From positions 1 through 35,794 of the forward strand of contig VBIA01000123.1 in NCBI GenBank assembly GCA_005879985.1: DNA of 35,794 bases, in the 5' to 3' direction. Positions 15,920-23,860 of this stretch are shown here, piece by piece. The stretch is from Chloroflexota bacterium. GTDB taxonomy: Bacteria > Chloroflexota > Dormibacteria > Dormibacterales > Dormibacteraceae. Each line of letters starts with the position of its first letter. Position 1 is the stretch's first letter. A program made the translations under genes and the position numbers. The notes beneath the pieces were generated by a model, which was not told the origin of the DNA, ran no database searches, and saw nothing but the letters and a program-made list of their open reading frames with translations.

Positions 15920-16728
15920 GCGGCTTCCGCCACGTCCGCCCACACCTTCATCGAGCGGAAGGCCGCGGGCCCGAAGGTGGTGATCATCGCCACGTCGAGC
16001 GCGTCACGCCCGCGTCCGATCAAGACCCGACCCACACGGCGAGCGTTGTTGCGGGGGTCGAACGTCCACCAGCGCCCGCCGAGCCAAACCTCCATCCACG
16101 CGGCAAAGTCCATCGGGTCGGGGTCGGGTGGGACGTAGAGGTCGGGCAGGTAGCCGAACACGTAGCGCGCCGGGATGTTGAGGGCACGGCAGAACGTGAT
16201 GGCAAGGTGCGCCAGGTCGCGGCACACGCCCTTGCGATTCCGAAATACGTCCATGGCGGTGGTCAGCGGGTTGCTGGCCCCGTGCTGGAACTGGATGTTG
16301 TCGTGGACCCAGTCACAAATGGCCTGGACCCTGGCGCCGCCTGGTTCCGAATGGCCGAACAGCTCCCAGGCTGTGTCCATGAGCTCGTCGGAAAGGCAGT
16401 ACCGGCTGGGAAGAGTGAAGTGCAGGAGGTCGCCCGGAACCTCGTCGACCGGAGCCTGGGGCGCCGCCGAAGCATCGGCGTCCGCCTCGTCGGGGACGGC
16501 GACCACCGCGTCGTAGGTGAGGACAAGGGGGCCAGGGGCCATGACCAGGCGCTTCACCGGGTTGCCGTAGATGTCGGCATACTCGTCGATTGCCACCGAT
16601 GGTTGGGTCGACCACGACTCCGTGACCAGCTGGTGGGTAGAGTCCGAGCGAGGCCGAACCTGGACGGTGGCCGTGGTGGGCGCGGCCACGTCATATTTGA
16701 ACTCGCAACCGACGCGCAGCTTGATCAC
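15916..16728 (-). CDS. Transglutaminase-like protein B, His position replaced
   Basis: 270 residues from a GTG at 16728 with ribosome binding site GGGAGG. The N-terminal part (VIKLRVGCEFKYD) is the usual beta domain. The core has Cys in RKGVCRDLAHLAITFCR and Asp in WWTFDPRNNARRVGRVL, but the catalytic His place reads DFAAWMEVWL, with Ala where classical members have His. Relatives of this subfamily may carry Ser or His there, so the loss could be subfamily-wide rather than recent. It could be an inactive partner of A, or use another residue. It shares a 36-bp divergent promoter region with the ATP-grasp gene. Confidence 0.85.
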   Translation of the reverse strand: MIKLRVGCEFKYDVAAPTTATVQVRPRSDSTHQLVTESWSTQPSVAIDEYADIYGNPVKRLVMAPGPLVLTYDAVVAVPDEADADASAAPQAPVDEVPGDLLHFTLPSRYCLSDELMDTAWELFGHSEPGGARVQAICDWVHDNIQFQHGASNPLTTAMDVFRNRKGVCRDLAHLAITFCRALNIPARYVFGYLPDLYVPPDPDPMDFAAWMEVWLGGRWWTFDPRNNARRVGRVLIGRGRDALDVAMITTFGPAAFRSMKVWADVAEAA

Positions 16729-16729
16729 G

Positions 16730-16761
16730 CCTCCCGTTGAACGAATGGCGCAGAAACTATA
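16730..16761 (-). promoter_or_regulatory. Promoter and RBS of the transglutaminase pair
   Basis: On the minus strand, TATAGT (16761-16756) is a near-consensus -10 box 27 nt before the GTG, and GGGAGG (16735-16730) is the ribosome binding site. The same A/T island (CTATAG) could serve the divergent ATP-grasp gene, whose GTG is 4 nt beyond it. Confidence 0.5.
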
Positions 16762-16764
16762 GCC

Positions 16765-18237
16765 GTGGGCCACTCGGATTCCATCGATCACGGCTATGAG
16801 CTCAACGGCTTCTACGACGAAATGCTTGCGGCCGTCGGGCAACCAAGACCAGGCTACCGGCGGCTGTACGACACTCTCAACAGCCTCGGCGCCGCGGAGC
16901 TGCAGCGCCGCCACGGCCTCGCGCTCCAGCTGTTCCGGAACCACGGAATCACTTTCGCCGTCTATCCGGACGAGCAGGGGACCGAAAAGGTCTTTCCTTT
17001 CGACGTCATTCCGAGGGTCATCTCGGCGGCCACCTGGCGGCGGCTCGAGGCCGGGCTGAAGCAGCGCCTGGCCGCCCTGAACCTCTTCCTGGACGACGTC
17101 TACAGCCGGAAGCTGATCCTCAAGCAGCGGGCGATTCCTCCCGAGATCATCCTCAGCAGCTCGCTCTACATGAGGGAGATCGAAGGGCTCCAGGTGCCAC
17201 ACGGCATTCACTGCCACATCGCCGGCATCGACCTGATCCGCGACGCAAGGGGCGAGTTCTTCGTCCTCGAGGACAACCTGCGGACGCCGTCGGGGGCTTC
17301 ATACGTGCTGGCCAACCGCTACGTCATGAAGCGCGTGCTGCCGGATCTCTTCGCCGGCTACCCCGTGCGGCCGGTCGAGGGGTACGTGCACGAGCTGCTG
17401 AGCCACCTGCGCTGGCTGGCTCCCCAGGGGGTCGAAGACCCGACCGTCGTCCTGCTGACGCCGGGCATCAACAACTCCGCCTACTACGAGCACCTCTACC
17501 TCGCCAAGCAGATGGGGATCGAGCTGGTCGAGGGCACCGACCTGGTGGTGGACGAGGACCACGTGTTCATGCGCACGACGCGCGGCTTGCGCCCTGTTCA
17601 CGTCATCTACCGACGGATCGATGACGAGTGGCTGGACCCCATCTTCGGCCGCCAGGAATCGCTCGTTGGCGTGGCCGGGCTTATGAACGCATACCGGGCG
17701 GGCAACGTGGCCATCGCCAACGCTCCGGGCAATGGGGTTGCCGACGACAAGGCGGTGTATGCGCTGGTCCCCACGATTCTTCGCTACTACCTGGGCGAGG
17801 ACCCGATCCTGCCGAACGTGGAGACCTTCGTGTGCGCAATCGAGACCGACCGCCGCTACGTCGTCGACCACCTGGACTCGCTCGTGGTGAAGACAGTCGA
17901 CGGCTCCGGCGGCTACGGGATGCTGATCGGGCCGGCGTCCACCCGCCGGGAGCGCGAGGATTTCCGCCGCCGCATCGAGGCACATCCGCGAGCCTTCATC
18001 GCCCAGCCCGTGGTCGCCCTGTCGGTCCAACCGGTGCTCGACGGCGGCCGGCTGCGGCCAGGCCACCAGGACCTGCGTCCCTTCGTGCTCTCGGGCCCCA
18101 GCGTGCAGGTGACGCCGGGCGGCCTCACTCGGGTGGCGCTGAAGCCTGGATCGCTGATCGTCAACAGCTCCCAGGGCGGAGGCAGCCGGGACACCTGGGT
18201 GATGGCGGAAAGCACCGGCGAGGATGGCGATGCTTAG
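16765..18237 (+). CDS. Circularly permuted ATP-grasp protein (COG2308)
   Basis: 490 residues, typical for the family. Marks include GFYDEMLAAVGQPRPGYRRL at the N-terminus, HGITFAVYPDEQGTEKVFPFDVIPR, the metal/ATP segment GEFFVLEDNLRTPSGASYVL, LTPGINNSAYYEHLYLAKQMG, and the late VVKTVDGSGGYGMLIGP. The ATP-grasp lobes occur in permuted order. Comparative genomics predicts ligation of a carboxylate to an amine, as in peptide or amide bond formation, but no substrate is known. The gene overlaps the alpha-E gene and is divergent from two transglutaminase genes. GTG is the start, with no clear ribosome binding site. Confidence 0.93.
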   Translation: MGHSDSIDHGYELNGFYDEMLAAVGQPRPGYRRLYDTLNSLGAAELQRRHGLALQLFRNHGITFAVYPDEQGTEKVFPFDVIPRVISAATWRRLEAGLKQRLAALNLFLDDVYSRKLILKQRAIPPEIILSSSLYMREIEGLQVPHGIHCHIAGIDLIRDARGEFFVLEDNLRTPSGASYVLANRYVMKRVLPDLFAGYPVRPVEGYVHELLSHLRWLAPQGVEDPTVVLLTPGINNSAYYEHLYLAKQMGIELVEGTDLVVDEDHVFMRTTRGLRPVHVIYRRIDDEWLDPIFGRQESLVGVAGLMNAYRAGNVAIANAPGNGVADDKAVYALVPTILRYYLGEDPILPNVETFVCAIETDRRYVVDHLDSLVVKTVDGSGGYGMLIGPASTRREREDFRRRIEAHPRAFIAQPVVALSVQPVLDGGRLRPGHQDLRPFVLSGPSVQVTPGGLTRVALKPGSLIVNSSQGGGSRDTWVMAESTGEDGDA

Positions 18238-19213
18238 CCGAGCCGCCACATCATTGACCCTTTTCGGACGGCATCTCGAGCGCGCTGATCACCTGGCGCG
18301 CATCCTCGGCGTCCATGTAGCGCTCGCCCTCGACCGAACCGACGAGCCTGGGCCCGATTTCTGGATGCGGTTCATGCAGCTGGCAGGCTGGCCGGGCAGC
18401 GACACGGGCCGCAGGGACCAGGCCGTCGAGATGGTGATCGCGGGCACGCTCGGCCCCTCCGTGCGCGCCAGCATCGCCGCCGCCAGGCTCGCGGCCCAGG
18501 CGGTGCGACCGTCGCTGCCGAGCGAGCTGTACGAGCACATCAACGCGCTTCACTGGCGGGTGCAAGGTGCGGACTGGCAGCCCGACCTCTATCCGCTGCT
18601 CATCGACGTGCAGATGGGGGTCCGGCTGGCGGACGGGCTGCTCGAGGACACGATGTCACACGACGAAGCCCGGGATTTCGTGCGCCTTGGCAAGTTTGTC
18701 GAGCGGGCTTCCAATGTGACCGCGATCGTCACGAGGAAGTCAGCCGAGCTGGCCGACACCCCTGAGGACGCGCTCGAGTGGACCGCCGTTCTCAAGTCGT
18801 GCTTTGCGTTCGAGTCGTACCAGGCTCGCTACTCGGGTGGCGTGACGCCTGATCGTGTGATCGAGTGCCTGGTCCTGGATGAGGCGCTGCCAAGGTCGGC
18901 GCGCTTTTCGGCCGCAGCCGCGCTGGAGGCCGTGACGAAGATCGACGGTAAGGGCAGGCGTTCCCGACCGCGCCACCTGCTCATCCGGTTCCGGTCACTG
19001 TTTGCGCGCGCCGACACCGAAGCGATCGCCCGGCGGCCGAAGGACTTCGATGCCGACTGCAGAGGCATCCTTCGCCAGTTAGAGGCTGCTCTCAGAGAGA
19101 CCTACTTCCATCCCAGCAAGGTGCCGACGAGCGTCACCGGCGACGAGGAACGAGCCATGCCGCAACAGCAGCAGCAGGTGAGTCATGAGAGGAACCCCGG
19201 AGCTTGTTCATGA
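18230..19213 (+). CDS. Alpha-E domain protein (COG2307)
   Basis: 327 residues from the second ATG (MLSRAATSLTLFGRHLERADHLARILG), preferred because GAGGA lies 5 nt upstream; an ATG at 18224 is also in frame. The all-helical protein has repeated E/R-rich helices, DFVRLGKFVERASNVTAIVTRK and later FRSLFARADTEAIARR, the alpha-E signature. The family nearly always accompanies COG2308 ATP-grasp and transglutaminase genes and is thought to help them, without proven activity. A tail rich in Gln (QQQQQ) precedes the stop. It overlaps the ATP-grasp gene by 8 bp and transglutaminase C by 4 bp. Confidence 0.92.
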   Translation: MLSRAATSLTLFGRHLERADHLARILGVHVALALDRTDEPGPDFWMRFMQLAGWPGSDTGRRDQAVEMVIAGTLGPSVRASIAAARLAAQAVRPSLPSELYEHINALHWRVQGADWQPDLYPLLIDVQMGVRLADGLLEDTMSHDEARDFVRLGKFVERASNVTAIVTRKSAELADTPEDALEWTAVLKSCFAFESYQARYSGGVTPDRVIECLVLDEALPRSARFSAAAALEAVTKIDGKGRRSRPRHLLIRFRSLFARADTEAIARRPKDFDADCRGILRQLEAALRETYFHPSKVPTSVTGDEERAMPQQQQQVSHERNPGACS

Positions 19214-20031
19214 GGCTGGAGATCGTTCACAGCACTCACTACCACTACACCGGGCCCATCGCCGAGTCGGTGATGGAAGTCCGGCTGCAACCGATGGACG
19301 GCTCCGGGCAGCGGTGCGTCGCCTTCGCGCTCGACATCAGCTCTGGGATCAATGCGCGCTCCTACGTTGACGGCTATGGCAACAAGGTGCACTACTTCAA
19401 CCTGGTCCGCCCGCACACGCGACTCAGCATCACCAGCCGGTCGACTGTGGAGACCGGCCTCGCGCCTGACGCAGACGCAGGCGAAGAGCTTGTCCACGAC
19501 TTCCTGAGGTTCCGCAGCCCCGTCAAGGACATCCAGGGCGTGCGGGACCTCGCGCGCGAGCACTCCATCGCGGATCCTGGGTCCGCAGAGTCGGTCGAGG
19601 CGGCGCTGGACAGGCTAACCCTGGCGATCAGCCGCGACTTCGAGTACAACCGCGCGGTCACCAACGTGTACAGCGCGGTGGACGAGGTGCTCGAGCTGCG
19701 CGCCGGCGTGTGCCAGGACTTCGCGCACCTCTTCATTGCAGTGGCGCGCGCGATGGGCGTTCCCGCCAGGTACGTCAGCGGCTACATCCATTTCGCCGAC
19801 GACAAAGGCGCCACCACCGCATCGCATGCATGGGGCGAGGCATGGGTGCCCGGCAAAGGCTGGATCGGCTACGACGCCACCCGGCCGGTGCGCACGTCAG
19901 AGCACTATGTTCGCCTGGCGGTCGGTCGCGACTACAGCGACGCGGCGCCGACGCGAGGCATCTACGTCGGCTCCGCCAACAGCACGATGAAGGTGCAAGT
20001 TAAGACTCGCGAGGTGCTGTCGGAAGCGTGA
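19210..20031 (+). CDS. Transglutaminase-like cysteine protein C
   Basis: 273 residues from the ATG at 19210 (MRLEIVHSTHYHYTGP), which overlaps the alpha-E stop (ATGA). The beta domain has VMEVRLQPMDGSGQR. The core has Cys in RAGVCQDFAHLFIAVAR, His in SHAWGEAWVPGKGWIGYDATRP and Asp in the same segment, all intact. It is the member normally encoded beside COG2307/2308. With A and B it makes three transglutaminase-like proteins in one divergent cluster. No signal peptide is seen, so cytoplasmic action on a peptide or protein is likely. Confidence 0.92.
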   Translation: MRLEIVHSTHYHYTGPIAESVMEVRLQPMDGSGQRCVAFALDISSGINARSYVDGYGNKVHYFNLVRPHTRLSITSRSTVETGLAPDADAGEELVHDFLRFRSPVKDIQGVRDLAREHSIADPGSAESVEAALDRLTLAISRDFEYNRAVTNVYSAVDEVLELRAGVCQDFAHLFIAVARAMGVPARYVSGYIHFADDKGATTASHAWGEAWVPGKGWIGYDATRPVRTSEHYVRLAVGRDYSDAAPTRGIYVGSANSTMKVQVKTREVLSEA

Positions 20032-20115
20032 GCTCGCCCGGGTCCGATCGCCAGATCGCGGGTGGCCAGGGTGACGTCAGGCCTGCTCGGCGTCAAGGAT
20101 TCGTCGACCGCGGGC

Positions 20116-20121
20116 TACACT
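20116..20121 (+). promoter_or_regulatory. -10 box TACACT, 6 nt before GTG (leaderless-type)
   Basis: TACACT lies exactly 6 nt before the GTG at 20128, which would place the transcription start on the start codon. This also supports that GTG over the in-frame GTG at 20062. Confidence 0.45.
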
Positions 20122-20127
20122 CGCAGA

Positions 20128-20586
20128 GTGAAGAACCTGCAGTCGTACACCGGCCTGGAGGCTATCGACGCCAAGACGGCCGCTCTCAGCCCGCTGGCGA
20201 GGAAGCTCCGCATGAAGGCCGGCGACCGGGTCGCGATCGTGAACTCGCCTCCCGCCTACCTGGCCCAGCTCGTGCCGGCGCCAGGCGACGTGCACGTGGA
20301 GGTCAAACCCGACCAGTCATTTGACCTGGTGCAGCTGTTCATCAACAACACGGACGAGCTGCGCAGCCTGGGTCCGAACGCGATCCGCGGCGTGAAACCG
20401 GACGGGCTGCTGTGGGTGTGCTATCCGAAAGGCGGCCGGACCCGCGGCGCCACCGACCTGCCCGCCACTCCGTGGTGGACCAAGCGCGACGTGCTCGGTG
20501 AGTTCACGGGTGAGACGGGCTACAAGCCGGTGGCGTTCGTGAAGATCGACGACAACTGGACGGCGCTCCGCTTCAAGCGCGGGTAA
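20128..20586 (+). CDS. DUF3052-like protein
   Basis: 152 residues from the GTG at 20128 (MKNLQSYTGLEAIDAKTAALSPLARKL). The core KLRMKAGDRVAIVNSPPAYL, then FDLVQLFINNTDELRS, VKPDGLLWVCYPKGG and VAFVKIDDNWTALRFKR, is the pattern I associate with DUF3052, a small soluble family without assigned function. An upstream in-frame GTG at 20062 would add 22 poorly conserved residues. It is followed by a clear rho-independent terminator, so transcription from the left ends here. Confidence 0.75.
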   Translation: MKNLQSYTGLEAIDAKTAALSPLARKLRMKAGDRVAIVNSPPAYLAQLVPAPGDVHVEVKPDQSFDLVQLFINNTDELRSLGPNAIRGVKPDGLLWVCYPKGGRTRGATDLPATPWWTKRDVLGEFTGETGYKPVAFVKIDDNWTALRFKRG

Positions 20587-20609
20587 GCGGGTATTTCGCC
20601 CCCACCTGA

Positions 20610-20641
20610 CCTCCCCACTAGGTGGGGAGGGACATTTTTTT
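20610..20641 (+). terminator. Rho-independent terminator
   Basis: CCTCCCCAC (20610-20618) pairs with GTGGGGAGG (20622-20630) over 9 bp with loop TAG. GACA and seven T residues (20635-20641) follow. It ends the DUF3052-like transcript. Its T run overlaps the stop codon of the convergent VOC gene. Confidence 0.93.
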
Positions 20642-21047
20642 AGAAATCTTTTCGGCCCTCGAAGTGGTCGGCCACGCCTGGTCGTGTGAGCTCGTACAGC
20701 GCGATGCGATGGCCGCGAGGTGACACGAACGAGCAGCACGGCCCCATCGGGATCTCGAGGTTGGTCCCCTTCTTCCATCCGTTCTTCTTGAGCTGCTTCA
20801 GCGAAGCATCCAGGTCCGCGACGCGATAAACGAGGATCGGCCGGTCACCCTCGAGGTGATCCGTCAGCAGCACGTACGGCGGACCACCGCTCAGGTCGAT
20901 CTTCGCCACCCGCGCGCCCATCGAGTCGATCGCGAACGCGAGCTTCCCGCCCAGCACCTCGGTGAAGTAGCGCACGTCCGCGGCCACGTCGTCGCTCGGC
21001 GTGTAGAGGTAATCGAGCTGCAGGAACGGGCCCTCGCGCCTGGGCAT
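20640..21047 (-). CDS. VOC-family (glyoxalase/dioxygenase fold) protein
   Basis: 135 residues from the ATG at 21047 (MPRREGPFLQLDYLYTPSDDVAADVRYFTEVLGGK). Strand and helix pattern plus GPPYVLLTDHL, ILVYRVADLDASLKQLKKNG and a terminal FVSPRGHRIALYEL match one or two beta-alpha-beta-beta-beta units. Many VOC proteins bind a metal through His/Glu; here only an H near RGHRIALYE is obvious, so the role (isomerase, dioxygenase or binding protein) cannot be given. The coding region is divergent from an MFS gene with 40 bp between. Confidence 0.85.
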   Translation of the reverse strand: MPRREGPFLQLDYLYTPSDDVAADVRYFTEVLGGKLAFAIDSMGARVAKIDLSGGPPYVLLTDHLEGDRPILVYRVADLDASLKQLKKNGWKKGTNLEIPMGPCCSFVSPRGHRIALYELTRPGVADHFEGRKDF

Positions 21048-21087
21048 CGGCGGGGCAAGGTTAGTCCAACGCGGCCAATATGATTCT

Positions 21088-22287
21088 TTGATCGCAAGCC
21101 CCCTCCGTTCGAACGCTCGCGCCGCGATCACGAGCCCTCCGTTCCTGCTTGCAGGTCTCGCCGTGTGCATCGCGATCTCCTTCCAGATCCTGCTGCCGGT
21201 CGTGCCTGTGATGGCGGAACGGCAAGGGCCGCACGGCATCGCCGGCGCCGCCACCGCGGCGCTGTTTGTCGGGGCCGTGATAGGCGAGCTCTCAACGCCG
21301 TGGCTCCTCACCAGGTTCCGCTCCAACCGGCTCCTCGTCGCGGCGCAGCTGCTGACCGCGCTGCCAAGCCTCGTCTTCGTGCTGCAGCACCCACCGACGT
21401 GGGCGATGCTGGCGGCCGCATTCGGGCGGGGGCTGGCGATGGGCGTCGCAATCGTGGTTTCGGTGACGCTGCTCTCAGAGCTGACGGCTCCCGAGCGACG
21501 AGGCAGCTCCATCGGCTACTACGGGTTCGCGCTGAGCGCCCCCGGGGTGTTCATTCCCTCGGCCGGTGTCTTTCTGCTCGCGAACGGCCGGTCCGACGTC
21601 GACGGGCTCATCGCGTTCGGGGTCGGCGTCGCCGGTGCGTTCATCGCCATCCGCATCCCCGAGCGGCCCTCACACGCTTCGCAGCAGCCGGCCGACATGC
21701 TCGCCACGCTGCGCCGCCCAGGAATGCTCGCCGTGTTCGCGGGATTCGTCCTCGTCAGCTGCTCCTTCGGCGGCGTGTTCACGTACGCGCCGGTCGCCCT
21801 ACCCCTGAAGGGACTCGGATCCGCTGCCGCGTTTCTACTGGCGGCCGGTTCGACGCGCGCGCTAAGCCGGTGGGTCGCCGGCTACATCGGCGATCGGGTG
21901 CCTGCTCGGGCTCTGCTGCTCGGCGCCCTACCGATAGCTGTCGCATCGCTTTTGATGCTGGCGCTCACGAGCGCGGCGTTATGGGTGCTGGCCGCGGGCG
22001 TCCTGTACGGGATCGGCTTCGGCGCGCTGCACACGGCGTCGTACCTGGCCATGAACGAGCGAGGCACGAGCTCAGACTCCGGCGCGATCAGCGCGCTGTG
22101 GAACAGCGCCGTCGACATGGGCGGCTCGCTCGGCGGGACGATGATCGGCGTCGTTGCGGCGCAGTACGGCTACGCCGCAGCCGCGTGGTCGCTGCCCGTG
22201 GTGGCGGCCCTGGCGCTGCCGCTCTTCCTCTTGCCGGCGCGCGAGGTGCCGCGGCCAGTGGGTGAAGCGGAGATTTTCGTCCGCTAA
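21088..22287 (+). CDS. MFS transporter, about 12 transmembrane segments
   Basis: 399 residues from a TTG start at 21088; TATGAT lies 3 nt upstream, so the exact start is uncertain. Paired six-helix bundles are visible, with the MFS loop LLTRFRSNRLLVAAQLLTALPS and the conserved ERRGSSIGYYGFALSAPGV in helix 5. The second half repeats with AGYIGDRVPARALLLGALP. Such proteins export drugs or metabolites; the substrate is unknown. Its 3' end overlaps the convergent substrate-binding protein gene by 4 bp. Confidence 0.88.
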   Translation: MIASPLRSNARAAITSPPFLLAGLAVCIAISFQILLPVVPVMAERQGPHGIAGAATAALFVGAVIGELSTPWLLTRFRSNRLLVAAQLLTALPSLVFVLQHPPTWAMLAAAFGRGLAMGVAIVVSVTLLSELTAPERRGSSIGYYGFALSAPGVFIPSAGVFLLANGRSDVDGLIAFGVGVAGAFIAIRIPERPSHASQQPADMLATLRRPGMLAVFAGFVLVSCSFGGVFTYAPVALPLKGLGSAAAFLLAAGSTRALSRWVAGYIGDRVPARALLLGALPIAVASLLMLALTSAALWVLAAGVLYGIGFGALHTASYLAMNERGTSSDSGAISALWNSAVDMGGSLGGTMIGVVAAQYGYAAAAWSLPVVAALALPLFLLPAREVPRPVGEAEIFVR

Positions 22288-23309
22288 AGGCCAGGGACCG
22301 CGGGCTCGTTGTGCTCCGCCAGCACCTCGTTCAGCAGCTCCAGGTCATACAGGCCGTTCAGATTCGCGTCTCTGAGCAGGCCGAGGCTGTGGGCGTGGTC
22401 GGCCGAGGTCTGCAGTGTCGCTGCCAGCGGATCCAGCGTGAACGCCATGTGCGGCCACGCCGCCGCCACGACTCCGTCCGCCAGCCTCTTTCCAGTGATG
22501 CTTGCGACCGCCGCGTTGGCGATCGACTGCGCCTGCGCGGCGTTCGCGTTGAGGAACTTCACCGTCGCGTACAGCCCCTCGAGTAGGGCCTTGATCCGCT
22601 TGGGATGGTCGTGCAGGAACTGCGTCGCGACGATGAGGTCGGTGGTGACGAACCTGGAGTCGGGCCACAGGTCACTCTCGTCGACCAGCACGCGGCCGCC
22701 GCCCTCGACCACCAGCCGGCTCGCCCAGGGCTCCGGCAGCCACGCGCCGTCGATCTGGCGCTGCTTGAAGGCGTTGAGCGTCAGCGCGTTGTCCTGCGGC
22801 AGCACGCTCACGTCGCCGCCGCCGAGCGTGTCGGTCTTGAAGCCCTGGCTTTTCAGGTACCAGCGCAGCGCCACGTCCTGAGTCCCGCCGAGCTGCGGGT
22901 CGGCGATCTCCTTGCCGCGCAGCTGTGATGGGCTCGTGATGTCCGGGCGAACCACAAGCAGCGCGCCGCCCGACGTGGCGCCCGAGATCACATGGATGGC
23001 CTGGCCGTGCGATTGGACGTACGCGTTGACCGTCGGGTTCGGACCGACGAAGCCCGCGTCGAGGGATCCGGAGAGAATCGCGGTCACGGCGTCGCCGCCG
23101 GCATTGAAGGTGTGCTGCTCGATGGTCACGCCGTCGCCGAGCTGACCGGCGAAGAGGCCGTCCTGCAGGCCGACCAGCGCAGGCGCGTGAGTGAGGTTCG
23201 GGAAATATCCGAGCCGGATCGTCAGCGGCCCGTCGTCGGAAGCAGGCACGCTCGACCCGCAAGCCGACGTGACGAGCATCACCGCCAGTGCTGAGACGAA
23301 GGTCCTCAT
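22284..23309 (-). CDS. SsuA/NitT-like ABC transporter substrate-binding lipoprotein (orphan)
   Basis: 341 residues. A lipoprotein signal peptide ends at the lipobox VTSAC (C17). The mature protein has RLGYFPNLTHAPALVGLQDGLF, AGGDAVTAILSGSLDAGFVGPNP and GKEIADPQLGGTQDVALRWYL, the sulfonate/nitrate/taurine binding-protein pattern. It would bind a small organic anion such as a sulfonate at the membrane surface. No permease or ATPase gene is adjacent, so it must work with components elsewhere or act alone. It is divergent from the GAF gene, 38 bp away. Confidence 0.9.
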   Translation of the reverse strand: MRTFVSALAVMLVTSACGSSVPASDDGPLTIRLGYFPNLTHAPALVGLQDGLFAGQLGDGVTIEQHTFNAGGDAVTAILSGSLDAGFVGPNPTVNAYVQSHGQAIHVISGATSGGALLVVRPDITSPSQLRGKEIADPQLGGTQDVALRWYLKSQGFKTDTLGGGDVSVLPQDNALTLNAFKQRQIDGAWLPEPWASRLVVEGGGRVLVDESDLWPDSRFVTTDLIVATQFLHDHPKRIKALLEGLYATVKFLNANAAQAQSIANAAVASITGKRLADGVVAAAWPHMAFTLDPLAATLQTSADHAHSLGLLRDANLNGLYDLELLNEVLAEHNEPAVPGL

Positions 23310-23335
23310 TGGCGTGGCGCCGAACGATAGCCGAT

Positions 23336-23341
23336 TATGTT
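23336..23341 (+). promoter_or_regulatory. -10 box TATGTT, 6 nt before ATG (leaderless-type)
   Basis: TATGTT is followed by six bases and the ATG of the GAF gene at 23348. No ribosome binding site is present. This is the spacing expected for transcription starting at the A of the ATG. Confidence 0.45.
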
Positions 23342-23347
23342 TACGGC

Positions 23348-23860
23348 ATGGCTCCGACGGCGCGGGAGCTGCTCGCCGAGGCGGCTGCGTCGGGCGAGGA
23401 GCTGGAGAGCGTGGCGCGGGGGCTGCTGGCGAGACTGGCCGAGCTCACGGGCCTCAGCTCCACGTACCTGGCCGAGACGAGGCTGGACGAGGACGAGCAG
23501 CGAATCCTGTTCTCGTTCAACAGCAGCGACATCTTCCACATCCCCGAAAACATCACACTGCCCTGGTCGGAAGGCGTGTGCAGGTTCGTCTCCGAGGGCG
23601 GGCCGAACTACACCGCAGACGCGCAGAAGGCGTATCCGCGCAGCAGCGTCGCGAGGCTGCTCGACATCCGGACCTTCGTCTCCTATCCCGTGTTCACGGT
23701 GGAAGGCCGGTGGTTCGGCACTCTGTGCGGAGCGAGCAAGGACCAGGTCCAGATCGAGGACGAGCTGCTCGAGCTGATGCGTGAATGCGCGCGTCTCATC
23801 GGCGAGCGGATCCACTCCCCGAACGCGCCGAGCGCGGATCTTTACCGGGGCGGCAGGTAG
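23348..23860 (+). CDS. GAF-domain protein
   Basis: 170 residues. A short helix (MAPTARELLAEAAASGEELESVARGLL) leads into a single GAF domain: LAELTGLSSTYLAETR, IPENITLPWSEGVCRFVSEGG, DIRTFVSYPVFTVEGRWFGTLCG and a closing helix. The conserved Cys in GVCRF and the Cys in FGTLCG are at places used by redox-sensing or bilin-binding GAFs, but nothing more can be inferred. No output domain is attached, so it may act with a partner. It overlaps the convergent M23 gene by 19 bp at the 3' end. Confidence 0.85.
   Translation: MAPTARELLAEAAASGEELESVARGLLARLAELTGLSSTYLAETRLDEDEQRILFSFNSSDIFHIPENITLPWSEGVCRFVSEGGPNYTADAQKAYPRSSVARLLDIRTFVSYPVFTVEGRWFGTLCGASKDQVQIEDELLELMRECARLIGERIHSPNAPSADLYRGGR

Noticed and set aside
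15916-17217. Long 433-codon form of transglutaminase B
   Set aside because: The extra N-terminal part is antisense to the ATP-grasp gene; the GTG at 16728 has a proper ribosome binding site.
20640-21512. Long 290-codon form of the VOC protein
   Set aside because: The upstream half is antisense to the MFS gene; the VOC domain starts right at the ATG at 21047.
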